Shown: positions 1-8,238 of the stretch, in pieces | Position numbering within the stretch: the first letter of the stretch is position 1 | Layout of the letters: each line of letters begins with the position of its first letter | NCBI RefSeq assembly: GCF_022179185.1 | Contig: NZ_BPQJ01000020.1 | Location: forward strand, 62,001-126,000 | Reading direction: 5' to 3' | Origin: Methylobacterium frigidaeris | GTDB lineage: Bacteria; Pseudomonadota; Alphaproteobacteria; Rhizobiales; Beijerinckiaceae | Length of the DNA stretch: 64,000 nucleotides | Program-made: the position numbers and the translations under genes | The notes under the pieces: model-generated | What the model was told of the DNA's origin: nothing | What the model saw: only the letters and a program-made list of their open reading frames with translations | Databases searched by the model: none

Positions 1-1
1 G

Positions 2-691
2 CGTCACCCGGCCGGCATCGTCGGCGGCCTTCTCGCCCTCGGGGCGGTGGCGGCGGTGGCGGCGAACGCCCTGAGTTTCCAGACCGGCCGCCATCCCGCG
101 CCCTTGTTCGCCAAGGCGCCGCCGCTCCCGGCGGCCGAACCTGCCGACAAGGCTGCGGCCACCGCGTCGGCCCGGGCCGACACGTCGCGCGCCTCGGGTG
201 ACACGGTGCCGCGCAGCCCGGGCGATGCTGCGCCCAGGCCCGCCAAGTCGGACGGAATCGGCGCGCTGATCCGGGGCGAGGATCACGCCACCGCCTCGGT
301 CAACCCGAAAGCCGCGCCGGCCAGGGCCGCGGCCGCGAAGACAACCCCGGCGAAAGAGGCTCCCGCCAAGGACGCCGCGGACAAGGCTGCGCCTGTCGCC
401 CACGCACCGGTCCGGGAGGCGAGGGTGGCCGAGCCCGTCAGAGCCTCGGCGCTTCACGCCGCGCCGGCCGCCGGGGCCAAGCCCGACACCAAGCCCGACA
501 AGGCGGTCGCCTACGCGCAGCGCGCCCTGGTCAAGCTCGGCTACGGCCCGCTCACCGTCGACGGCATCGCCGGCCCGAGCACCCGCGCGGCGCTCGCCCG
601 CTTCGAGCGCGAGCGCCGCCTGCCCGGTGCCACCGTGGCGCGCCGGACCCTGCAGGAGCTCGAGGCGCGCTCGGGACTCAAGCCGGAGTGA
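2..691 (+). CDS. Membrane-anchored peptidoglycan-binding protein (5' end missing)
   Basis: The frame is open from the window edge, so the start lies upstream and only about 229 residues are visible. They begin with a hydrophobic segment (GIVGGLLALGAVAAVAANAL) that looks like a single transmembrane anchor. A long Ala/Lys/Pro-rich low-complexity spacer follows (residues about 30-155). The C-terminus is a compact peptidoglycan_binding_1-like domain (AQRALVKLGYGPLTVDGIAG, then a typical STRAALARFE helix). The layout suggests an inner-membrane protein whose domain reaches through the periplasm to the cell wall. No enzymatic domain is visible. A GTG at 47 lies inside the hydrophobic segment and is unlikely to be the true start. 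The domain call is fairly safe; the cellular role is unknown. Confidence 0.75.
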   Translation, partial: RHPAGIVGGLLALGAVAAVAANALSFQTGRHPAPLFAKAPPLPAAEPADKAAATASARADTSRASGDTVPRSPGDAAPRPAKSDGIGALIRGEDHATASVNPKAAPARAAAAKTTPAKEAPAKDAADKAAPVAHAPVREARVAEPVRASALHAAPAAGAKPDTKPDKAVAYAQRALVKLGYGPLTVDGIAGPSTRAALARFERERRLPGATVARRTLQELEARSGLKPE

Positions 692-868
692 GGTGGGGTC
701 TGCTTGCTGTCGCGGGTCGGGTCCAGCCGAGACGACACCCGCTCGCGTCGATCCGGGCCTCGCTACGCGGCTTCGGAGTGACACGCTTCCGAGGAAAGCT
801 CGGGCCATCGTGCTGGCCGCTCAACGCTGCGTGCTCGACACAGAACCGTAGCAGTCTCGCCTCCGGCT

Positions 869-888
869 CCTCTCCCAAACGGGAGAGG
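869..888. repeat. Palindromic repeat, CCTCTCCC core
   Basis: Two 8-base arms (869-876 and 881-888) flank the loop AAAC in the 290-base gap before the P-loop kinase gene. The same CCTCTCCC/GGGAGAGG core recurs in longer palindromes near 28.45 kb and 46.12 kb. The rest of the gap (692-983) shows no convincing gene. Confidence 0.6.
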
Positions 889-983
889 GGAGGGGCGCTT
901 CATCCTTATTCGATTGTGCCAAGCAAAAATCAAAAAGTTCTGTGAAACATTGAGCTGAAGCGCAGTCCTAGGCTCTGTCGCGC

Positions 984-1463
984 TCAAGCCTTGCTTGGCT
1001 CGACAGTAAGAAAAACCTCATCGCCTTGCAGCGGCTCAAGCCGACCCTTCAAGACATCGAACGTCTCCGGTGCGATGTACAGGCTGCACGCCGCCTGCCG
1101 GTTGCGCGCCGCCACCCGCCGCCGCGCCTCATCGTCCGGACATGCGATTCTGTAGAGGAGCGCGCGGGCCCCGCATTGGTCGACGAGGTAGCGGACATGG
1201 TCGCGCTCGGCGCGCCGCCAGAACCCGTAATCCAGCACGACATCGACGCCGAGGCGCAGGCAGCGGGTCCAGATCGGCTCCATCAGGTCGAGGATCGCTG
1301 CAGCCCGCTGCGGGAAGGTGTCGGCGGGCGGGTCCGCGCCAAACAGGCGCGCCATCCACTCGTCAGGCGTGAATTGCACGGCCCCGTGCCGGTGCTCGAG
1401 GTCCCGCGGCAGGGTGGTCTTGCCGGCGCCCAGGAAGCCGAACAGGAGGTGAGCGGTCGCCAT
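984..1463 (-). CDS. P-loop kinase-like ATPase (AAA_33 type)
   Basis: This 159-residue protein opens with a Walker A loop (GFLGAGKTT, residues 9-17). A hydrophobic strand carrying an acidic residue (VDVVLDYGFW, about residues 94-103) probably serves as Walker B. The size and layout resemble the AAA_33/zeta-toxin-like small kinases that phosphorylate small molecules or nucleotides, but the substrate cannot be read from sequence. The ATG at 1463 has a GAGG stretch about 9-12 bases upstream. It stands alone upstream of a degraded gene on the same strand. A toxin role is possible for zeta-like folds, but no antitoxin partner is visible, so I regard that as unsupported. Confidence 0.7.
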   Translation of the reverse strand: MATAHLLFGFLGAGKTTLPRDLEHRHGAVQFTPDEWMARLFGADPPADTFPQRAAAILDLMEPIWTRCLRLGVDVVLDYGFWRRAERDHVRYLVDQCGARALLYRIACPDDEARRRVAARNRQAACSLYIAPETFDVLKGRLEPLQGDEVFLTVEPSKA

Positions 1464-1537
1464 GGCTCGAACCTCGGAGAAGGCGTTCAGGATCGCAACC
1501 GGATTTGTTCCATCATGGAAATGGTTTGGCTTCGGTT

Positions 1538-1859
1538 CTAGGCAGAATGCCCGTCCCGACCATCGAGTTCGTTCATATAGTTCTGGATTGAACGGGCCGT
1601 CGCCTCGGCGCGCTCCTCTTGTTCGGTGCAGATATCCAGGCCAATAAATTTGCGTTCAATATCTATAAAAATCCAATCATATGCTGAAGCGACGCGCCAT
1701 GACGTAGATCGCTTGCCGCCTTGAGTAGAGAGGTGTCATATTCATCAGCGAATGGCTTATCGTTCCACTCTTCGCCTGCCGCAAGGAGACCGATGGGGTC
1801 CCACTCTCTCCAACAATATCCCGCAAGCTGGACAGCTCGATGGGCCGATCGTTGCTCAC
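1538..1859 (-). pseudogene. Small acidic protein gene broken by two frameshifts
   Basis: Three consecutive frames on the minus strand join into one plausible protein of about 106 residues. Frame one starts at a GTG (1859) behind a strong GGAGGGA ribosome site and reads SNDRPIELSSLRDIV. Frame two picks up near 1812 with WREWDPIGLL and ADEYDTSLLKAASDLRHGAS. Frame three resumes after a five-T run near 1667-1671 with IDIERKFIGLDICTEQEERA and ends at 1538. Each junction needs the loss of one base. I recall the WxEWDPIGL/DEYDxYL pattern from small unnamed proteins in many proteobacteria, so this was probably a real gene of unknown function. Local GC content is lower than in the neighbours. Sequencing error is an alternative for either junction. 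Confidence 0.7.
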
Positions 1860-1931
1860 CGGTTCCCTCCATCAAGCGGCAGGGTCTTTCTCGGCCGCCG
1901 TTCCTACGATCAAGCCAATCTGGCCCGGTCC

Positions 1932-2450
1932 TCACTCCAGCCCCAACCCCCGCCGCAGCCACGCCGCGTAATGCTCGCTGATGTAGCTCAGGCGCCGGCG
2001 CTCCGAGGCCGGGTCGTACCAGGCGCCGCCGGCGCTGGCATTGGTGGCGGAGAGCTGGGGGTGGCGCAGCAGCACGGTGCCGGCGCGGTCGACCACCAGG
2101 GCCTCGCCCTCGAGGTAGTCGCTGTTGGTGGCGTTGCCGCCGCCGAAACGCATCTCGCTGCCGGCATAGGGGTTGAACGAGACGCCGGTGACCCGCACGA
2201 CGAGCGCCGGGCCGGGGCCGCCGACGCGGTCGGCGAAGTTCTTCGCGAGCGCCGCCTGCAATTCGCCCCGCACGGCCTCCGCATAGGGGCCGAGGCCGCG
2301 GGCGAGGAGGGGGCCGACATCGACCCGGATGGCGGAGAACCGCGTTCCCGGCGGCAGGGTCGCGTCCTGGGCGCTCGCCGGCCATGCGGCCGCCACCAGG
2401 GCGGCCGCGATCAGGGACTTGCTGATCAGGGACTTGCACCTGCGCAACAT
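1932..2450 (-). CDS. Exported protein of unknown function
   Basis: A 172-residue protein begins with a clear Sec signal peptide (MLRRCKSLISKSLIAAALVA, cleavage probably after ASA-Q). A soluble domain follows with GTRFSAIRVDVGPLLARG near its start and FNPYAGSEMRFGG in the middle. I chose the ATG at 2450 because GGAG sits nine bases upstream and the signal peptide starts directly. An in-frame start 33 bases earlier would add an implausible leader. It lies about 100 bases downstream of greA on the same strand and may be cotranscribed with it. I recognise no catalytic motif. It is probably a periplasmic protein conserved in the genus. Confidence 0.65.
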   Translation of the reverse strand: MLRRCKSLISKSLIAAALVAAAWPASAQDATLPPGTRFSAIRVDVGPLLARGLGPYAEAVRGELQAALAKNFADRVGGPGPALVVRVTGVSFNPYAGSEMRFGGGNATNSDYLEGEALVVDRAGTVLLRHPQLSATNASAGGAWYDPASERRRLSYISEHYAAWLRRGLGLE

Positions 2451-2556
2451 CGGCGTCGTCTCCACGGCGCCCGACGGGGCCACCTCGTGACGGCCGAAAT
2501 AGCCTCGGGATGCCGTTCCGGCAACGCTTCGATCCGCCGCCGGGCGTCCTGGGTGC

Positions 2557-3033
2557 TCAGGCGCCGAACTGGATGCCGACGATCTCGTAGGACTTGCCGC
2601 CGCCCGGGGTGACGACCTCGACGGTGTCGCCGACGGCCTTGCCGATCAGCGCGCGGGCGATCGGCGAGGTGATCGAGACCCGGCCGGCATGCACGTCGGC
2701 CTCGGGCTCGCCGACGATCTGGTAGGTCTTCTCCTCCTCGGTGTCCTCGTCGATCAGCTTGACGGTGGCGCCGAACTTGACCTTCGAGCCGGAGAGCTTC
2801 GCGACGTCGATGACCTCGGCGCGGGAGATCAGGCTCTCCAGCTCCAGCACCCGGCCCTCGTTGTGGGACTGCGCTTCCTTGGCGGCGTGGTACTCGGCAT
2901 TCTCCGACAGGTCGCCGAGCGCGCGGGCCTCCGCGATCGCCTGGATGATCCGCGGACGCTCCTCCTGCTGGCGGCGCTTCAGCTCCGCCTCCAGAGCCGC
3001 GAATCCCCGTACCGTGATCGGAACCTTGTCCAT
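2557..3033 (-). CDS. greA: Transcription elongation factor GreA
   Basis: GreA rescues backtracked RNA polymerase by inserting its coiled coil into the secondary channel and stimulating transcript cleavage. The 158 residues match the usual family length. They show the N-terminal coiled coil (residues about 1-77) with the family signature ERPRIIQAIAEARALGDLSE and the tip acidic pair in DLSENAEYHAAKE. The C-terminal FKBP-like domain ends in the typical SPIARALIGKAVGDTVEV. It lies 125 bases downstream of carB on the same strand with a hairpin between them, so it may have its own promoter. The assignment is secure. Confidence 0.97.
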   Translation of the reverse strand: MDKVPITVRGFAALEAELKRRQQEERPRIIQAIAEARALGDLSENAEYHAAKEAQSHNEGRVLELESLISRAEVIDVAKLSGSKVKFGATVKLIDEDTEEEKTYQIVGEPEADVHAGRVSITSPIARALIGKAVGDTVEVVTPGGGKSYEIVGIQFGA

Positions 3034-3060
3034 CGTCGTCGTCTCGCGTCACAAATAATC

Positions 3061-3094
3061 GGCCCGGCGGGAGGTTGAGCCTCCCGACCGGGCC
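3061..3094 (-). terminator. Probable intrinsic terminator of carB
   Basis: Arms at 3061-3074 and 3080-3094 form a long GC-rich stem with one small internal mismatch and a five-base loop. Read leftward, the stem is followed by GATTATTTGTG, a moderately T-rich tail. It sits between the carB stop and the greA start, both on the minus strand. Confidence 0.65.
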
Positions 3095-3158
3095 TGTTTC
3101 CGATTGTCTCGCGCGGGCGCGAGGGGATGAGATAGGGCTCGTCCGCGGTCTTACGACT

Positions 3159-6100
3159 TCAAGCCGCGAAATATTCCTGCAGGGCCCGCACCTCGAGATC
3201 ACCCCCGAGATAGGCCTTGATCCCCTCGGCGGCCGCCATCGCTCCCGCGAGAGTGGTGTAGTACGGCACTTTATGCAAGAGGGCGGCCCGGCGCAGGGAC
3301 CGGGAGTCGGACAGCGCGCCCGCTCCTTCGGTGGTGTTGAACACCAGATGGATCTCGCCGTTCTTGATCGCGTCGACCACGTGCGGCCGGCCCTCCAGCA
3401 CCTTGTTGATGCGGGCGGCGGGCACGCCGTTCTCGGCGAGGTAGCGCTGCGTGCCGGCGGTGGCGAGCACCGTGAAGCCGACCTCGGCGAGGAGCTTGAT
3501 CGCCGGCAGGATGCGCGCCTTGTCGTCGTCGCGCACCGAGACGAAGACCGTGCCGGCCTTCGGCACCTGGGTGCCGGAGCCGAGCTGGCTCTTGGCGAAG
3601 GCGACGCCGAAGCCGCGGTCGAGACCGATGACCTCGCCGGTCGAGCGCATCTCCGGCCCGAGCAGCACGTCGACCCCGGGGAAGCGGGCGAAGGGGAACA
3701 CCGCCTCCTTGACCGCGATGTGGGCTAAGGTCTTGGGCTTGAGGCCGAACGAGGCCAGCGGCTCGCCGGCCATGATCCGGGCGGCGATCTTGGCGATCGG
3801 CTCGCCGATCACCTTGGCGACGAACGGCACGGTGCGCGAGGCCCGCGGGTTCACCTCCAGGACGTAGATCACCCCGTCCTTGATCGCGTACTGCACGTTC
3901 ATCAGGCCACCGACCTCCAGCGCCAGCGCCAGACCGCGGGTCTGGCGCTCCAGCTCGGCGATGGTCTCGGGCGACAGGGAACGCGGCGGCAGCGAGCAGG
4001 CCGAGTCGCCCGAGTGGATGCCCGCCTCCTCGATGTGCTCCATGATGCCGGCGATGAACACGTCCTTGCCGTCGGAGACGGCGTCGACGTCGACCTCGAT
4101 CGCGTCCGACAGGTAGCGGTCGAACAGGAGCGGGTTCTTGCCCAGCACCGTGTTGATCTGGCCGGTCTTGTCGTTGGGGTAGCGCGCCTTGACGTCCGAC
4201 GGGATCAGGCTCGGCAGGGTGTCGAGCAGGTAGTCGGCGAACTGCGTCTCGTCGCGGATGATCGCCATCGCGCGCCCGCCGAGGACGTAGGAGGGCCGCA
4301 CCACGAAGGGCAGGCCGAGATCGGCCGCGATGAGCCGGCTCTGCTCGACCGAGTAGGCGATGCCGTTCTTCGGCTGCTTCAGATGCAGCTTATCGAGCAG
4401 GCGCTTGAAGCGGTCGCGGTCCTCGGCAAGATCAATGGCGTCCGGCGAGGTGCCGAGGATCGGCACGCCGGCCTCCTCGAGCGCGCGGGCGAGCTTCAGC
4501 GGAGTCTGGCCGCCGAACTGCACGATCACGCCGTGCAGCGTGCCGGCCTGGCGCTCGGTCTCGATGATCTCCAGCACGTCCTCGGCGGTCAGCGGCTCGA
4601 AGTAGAGCCGGTCCGAGGTGTCGTAGTCGGTCGAGACCGTCTCCGGGTTGCAGTTGACCATGATGGTCTCGTAGCCCGCATCGGTGAGCGCGAAGCAGGC
4701 GTGGCAGCAGCAATAATCGAACTCGATGCCCTGGCCGATCCGGTTCGGGCCGCCGCCGAGGATCACCACCTTCTTCTTGTCCGAGGGCTGGGCCTCGTCG
4801 ACCACGCTGCCGGCGAAGGGCGCGACGTAGGTCGAGTACATGTAGGCGGTCGGCGACTTGAACTCGGCCGCGCAGGTGTCGATCCGCTTGAACACCGGCC
4901 GCACCTGGAGCGCCCGGCGGGCGGCGCGCACGGCGCCCTCGTCCGTGCCGGCGAGCACGGCGAGGCGCGCGTCGGAGAAGCCCGCCGCCTTGAGCTGGCG
5001 GAAGGCGCCCTCGGTCTTCGGCAGGCCGAAGCGCTTCACCTTGGTCTCGAGGTCGATGATGGCCTGGAGCTGCTCCAGGAACCACGGGTCGATCTTGCAG
5101 GAGGCGTGGACCTCTTCGTGGCTGACGCCCAGCCGCAGGGCCTGCGCCACCTTCAGCAGCCGGTCGGGGGTCGGGGTGCCGATCGCGGCCTTGATGGCGT
5201 TGCGGTCGTCGCCCTTGCCCAGGCCCTCGATCTCGATGTCGTCGAGGCCGGTGAGCCCCGTCTCCAGCGAGCGCAGGGCCTTCTGCAGCGATTCGGCGAA
5301 GGTGCGGCCGATCGCCATCGCCTCGCCGACCGACTTCATGGCGGTGGTCAGCGTCGGCTCGGCGCCCGGGAACTTCTCGAACGCGAAGCGCGGGATCTTG
5401 GTGACGACGTAGTCGATCGTCGGCTCGAACGAGGCCGGGGTGGCCCCACCCGTGATGTCGTTGGCGATCTCGTCGAGGGTGTAGCCGACGGCGAGCTTGG
5501 CCGCGACCTTGGCGATCGGGAAGCCGGTCGCCTTCGAGGCCAGCGCCGAGGAGCGCGAGACGCGCGGGTTCATCTCGATCACGATCATCCGGCCGGTGGC
5601 CGGGTCGACGGCGAACTGCACGTTCGAGCCGCCGGTCTCGACGCCAATCTCGCGCAGGACTGCGAGCGAGGCGTCGCGCATGCGCTGATACTCCTTGTCG
5701 GTCAGCGTCAGCGCCGGCGCCACGGTGATCGAATCGCCCGTGTGCACGCCCATCGGGTCGAGATTCTCGATCGAGCAGACGATGATGCAGTTGTCCGCGC
5801 GATCGCGGACGACCTCCATCTCGTACTCCTTCCAGCCGAGCACCGATTCCTCGATCAGCACCTCGTTGGTCGGCGAGGCGTCGATGCCGCGCTCGACGAT
5901 GTCGAGGAACTCTTCCCGGTTATAGGCGATGCCGCCGCCGGTGCCGCCCATGGTGAACGAGGGCCGGATGATCGCCGGCAGGCCGACCTCGGCGAGCGCG
6001 ACGAGCGCCTGGCCCAGCGCGTGCTCGCCATAGCGCTTGCGCCGGTCGTTCTCCCCGGAGGCCCACTTCTTCTCGAACGCGGCGAGCGCGGCCTTGCGCG

Positions 6101-6632
6101 ATTCCGGGTCGCTCTCGGCCGCCTCGATGCGGGCCACCTCGGCCAGGTACTTCTCGCGATCCGCCTTCTTGGCGGCGGAGGCGTTGGCCAGCGCCGATTT
6201 CGGGGTCTCGAGCCCGATCTTGGTCATCGCGTCGCGGAAGAGGCTGCGGTCCTCCGCCTTGTCGATCGCCTCGGCGGTGGCGCCGATCATCTGCACGCCG
6301 AACTTCTCCAGCACGCCCATCCGCTTGAGCGAGAGGGCGCAGTTGAGCGCGGTCTGGCCGCCCATGGTCGGCAGGAGGGCGTCGGGCCGCTCCTTCTCGA
6401 TGATGCGGGCGACGATCTCCGGGGTGATCGGCTCGACATAGGTCGCGTCGGCGAGATCCGGATCGGTCATGATCGTCGCCGGATTCGAGTTGACCAGGAT
6501 GATCCGGTAACCTTCCTCGCGCAGGGCCTTGCAGGCCTGCGTCCCGGAATAGTCGAACTCGCATGCCTGCCCGATGACGATCGGACCCGCGCCGATGATG
6601 AGGATGGAGGAGAGATCGGTGCGCTTGGGCAT
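3159..6632 (-). CDS. carB: Carbamoyl-phosphate synthase large subunit
   Basis: CarB joins bicarbonate, ATP and ammonia (delivered by the CarA glutaminase) to make carbamoyl phosphate for arginine and pyrimidine synthesis. The 1,157 residues contain two homologous ATP-grasp halves. The first opens with ILIIGAGPIVIGQACEFDYS and the second with VVILGGGPNRIGQGIEFDYC. A C-terminal allosteric methylglyoxal-synthase-like domain includes FNTTEGAGALSDSRSLRRAA. I start at the ATG at 6632 (MPKRTDLSSIL), which fits the family N-terminus; an upstream TTG at 6686 would add 18 unrelated residues. The length is slightly above the usual 1,070 because of an insertion after about residue 130 rich in Ala, Lys and Glu (SALANASAAKKADREKYLAE). 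carA is not adjacent. Confidence 0.97.
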   Translation of the reverse strand: MPKRTDLSSILIIGAGPIVIGQACEFDYSGTQACKALREEGYRIILVNSNPATIMTDPDLADATYVEPITPEIVARIIEKERPDALLPTMGGQTALNCALSLKRMGVLEKFGVQMIGATAEAIDKAEDRSLFRDAMTKIGLETPKSALANASAAKKADREKYLAEVARIEAAESDPESRKAALAAFEKKWASGENDRRKRYGEHALGQALVALAEVGLPAIIRPSFTMGGTGGGIAYNREEFLDIVERGIDASPTNEVLIEESVLGWKEYEMEVVRDRADNCIIVCSIENLDPMGVHTGDSITVAPALTLTDKEYQRMRDASLAVLREIGVETGGSNVQFAVDPATGRMIVIEMNPRVSRSSALASKATGFPIAKVAAKLAVGYTLDEIANDITGGATPASFEPTIDYVVTKIPRFAFEKFPGAEPTLTTAMKSVGEAMAIGRTFAESLQKALRSLETGLTGLDDIEIEGLGKGDDRNAIKAAIGTPTPDRLLKVAQALRLGVSHEEVHASCKIDPWFLEQLQAIIDLETKVKRFGLPKTEGAFRQLKAAGFSDARLAVLAGTDEGAVRAARRALQVRPVFKRIDTCAAEFKSPTAYMYSTYVAPFAGSVVDEAQPSDKKKVVILGGGPNRIGQGIEFDYCCCHACFALTDAGYETIMVNCNPETVSTDYDTSDRLYFEPLTAEDVLEIIETERQAGTLHGVIVQFGGQTPLKLARALEEAGVPILGTSPDAIDLAEDRDRFKRLLDKLHLKQPKNGIAYSVEQSRLIAADLGLPFVVRPSYVLGGRAMAIIRDETQFADYLLDTLPSLIPSDVKARYPNDKTGQINTVLGKNPLLFDRYLSDAIEVDVDAVSDGKDVFIAGIMEHIEEAGIHSGDSACSLPPRSLSPETIAELERQTRGLALALEVGGLMNVQYAIKDGVIYVLEVNPRASRTVPFVAKVIGEPIAKIAARIMAGEPLASFGLKPKTLAHIAVKEAVFPFARFPGVDVLLGPEMRSTGEVIGLDRGFGVAFAKSQLGSGTQVPKAGTVFVSVRDDDKARILPAIKLLAEVGFTVLATAGTQRYLAENGVPAARINKVLEGRPHVVDAIKNGEIHLVFNTTEGAGALSDSRSLRRAALLHKVPYYTTLAGAMAAAEGIKAYLGGDLEVRALQEYFAA

Positions 6633-6783
6633 CTGACGATTCAGACTCGTGCGGCGCGCTGCCTCGTTCCTCGGATCCGGCGTCAACGGCCCGGGAGGGC
6701 TTCGAGGCGGGAGCGGAACGTGCGGAAGCGGCGGGGATTGCGTTGGGCGCCCTTAGCATAGGCGTGCAGATCAGGGGAAGGGT

Positions 6784-7569
6784 GTGGCCGACGACGTGAA
6801 CACTGGGGGAGATGCGCGCTGGACGCTGGTCACCGGCGCGTCGAGCGGAATCGGCGTCGAGATCGCCCGGGCCTTCGCTGCGCGAGGCCGACCGCTGGTG
6901 CTGAGCGCCCGGCGGGTCGAGCGCCTGGAGGCCCTGGCCGCGGAGCTGCCGGTGCGGACGATCGTGATCCCGGCCGACCTCGCGGCTCCGGGCGCCGCCG
7001 AGGGGCTCGTTGGCGCGATCGAGGCCCATGGCATCGTCCTGCACACGCTGGTCAACAATGCCGGCTTCGGCCTGCGCGGCCGCCTCGCTGCCCTGCCGGC
7101 CCGCGACCAGGCCGAGATGGTGGCGGTGAACGTGACCGCGCCGACGGTTCTCAGCCGCCTGGTCCTGCCCGGCCTGATCGCGCGGCGGAGCGGCGGCATC
7201 CTCAACGTCGCCTCGGTGGTCGCCTACCTGCCGGGCCCCAGCATGGCGGCCTACTATGCCAGCAAGGCCTACCTCCTGTCGCTGTCGGAAGCGCTCTACG
7301 AGGAGGCGCGGCCGCACGGCGTGACCGTCACGGCCGTCTGTCCCGGCGCCACCGCGACGGAATTCTCGAAGCGCGCCGATGTCGGCGGCACCAAGCGCTT
7401 CACCGGCAACGTCATGGCGCCGGAGGCGGTGGCCGAGGCCGCCATCGCCGGCCACCTCGCCGGACGGGCGGTAGTGATCCCGGGCGCCGCCAACCGGGCG
7501 GCGGTGATCGGCGCCCGGCTGATGCCGCGCTGGCTCAGCCGAAAGGTGGCGGCTCGCCTGCAAGGATGA
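6784..7569 (+). CDS. Short-chain dehydrogenase/reductase
   Basis: This is a 261-residue classical SDR oxidoreductase. It has the dinucleotide-binding motif TGASSGIG near residues 17-24, the structural NNAG motif (LVNNAGFG) and the catalytic YxxxK (YYASKAY, preceded by an active-site Ser in NVASVVAY). The arrangement resembles the DltE/YqjQ-like branch, in which acyl or sugar carbonyls are reduced, but the substrate cannot be inferred. It starts at a GTG with AGGGGAAG immediately upstream. It is divergent from carB, separated by 151 bases that must hold both promoters. Confidence 0.9.
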   Translation: MADDVNTGGDARWTLVTGASSGIGVEIARAFAARGRPLVLSARRVERLEALAAELPVRTIVIPADLAAPGAAEGLVGAIEAHGIVLHTLVNNAGFGLRGRLAALPARDQAEMVAVNVTAPTVLSRLVLPGLIARRSGGILNVASVVAYLPGPSMAAYYASKAYLLSLSEALYEEARPHGVTVTAVCPGATATEFSKRADVGGTKRFTGNVMAPEAVAEAAIAGHLAGRAVVIPGAANRAAVIGARLMPRWLSRKVAARLQG

Positions 7570-7655
7570 ATGGACGTCGCCGCTTTCGGGTCATCTTCGG
7601 TTCAGTGCCAAGCGCTAGACAGGAAGCGGGGCGGCATCGGCCGCCTCGATGATCC

Positions 7656-8141
7656 GTGACATGGTCGAGTTGCGTCGTGGTGACCGAACCGAGATCGAAG
7701 CCGCGGAAGGCCGCTGCGCTGGCGTCCCTCGCGCGGCAATTCCTCGCTTACGTCGGGGTGAGCCTCGCGGCGCTCGCCGTCCATTACGGCGTGCTCGCCG
7801 CCCTGGTCGAGGCCGGCCGCGCCGACCCGGTACGGGCGGCGCTCGCCGGCTACCTCGCCGGCGCCGTGGTCTCCTACGGGCTCAACCGCCGCCTGACCTA
7901 TGCGAGCGCGCGGCCCCACGCCGAGGCGACCTGGCGCTTCGGCATCGTGGCGGCGATCGGCTTCGGGCTGACCTGGCTGATCATGGCGGGGCTCACCCGC
8001 GGCTTCGGCCTGCCCTACCTTCCCGCCCAGGTGCTGGCGACCGGGGTGGTGGTGTTCTGGAACTTCCTCGGCCACCGGGCATGGACCTTCGCGGTCAGGC
8101 CGGTGCCGGTGCTGTCGGAAGAGGCGTCGGGGGTGCGATGA
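7656..8141 (+). CDS. GtrA-like membrane protein
   Basis: About 161 residues carry four predicted transmembrane helices, beginning with QFLAYVGVSLAALAVHYGVL. The family hallmark SYGLNRRLTYAS follows helix two and a WNFLGHRAWTFA ending follows helix four. GtrA-type proteins are thought to flip or present polyprenyl-linked sugars for surface glycan modification. That role suits the glycosyltransferases and flippase downstream. The GTG at 7656 gives the longest form; GTGs at 7677 and 7680 are equally possible because no strong ribosome site settles the choice. It converges on the GT4 gene. Confidence 0.85.
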   Translation: MTWSSCVVVTEPRSKPRKAAALASLARQFLAYVGVSLAALAVHYGVLAALVEAGRADPVRAALAGYLAGAVVSYGLNRRLTYASARPHAEATWRFGIVAAIGFGLTWLIMAGLTRGFGLPYLPAQVLATGVVVFWNFLGHRAWTFAVRPVPVLSEEASGVR

Positions 8142-8238
8142 GAGACCATCCGGTCCCACCCGCCACCTCATCCTGAGGTGGCGGGTGGGATACGTTTTGC
8201 GAGGCAGTCATCCGGGGCAAGCCGCTCCGGCTGCAACC

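Noticed and set aside
4014..6761. Long open frame (about 915 codons) opposite carB
   Set aside because: It lies entirely antisense to carB, is rich in Arg, Gly, Asp and Leu, and shows no domain. It is a shadow produced by GC-rich codon usage.
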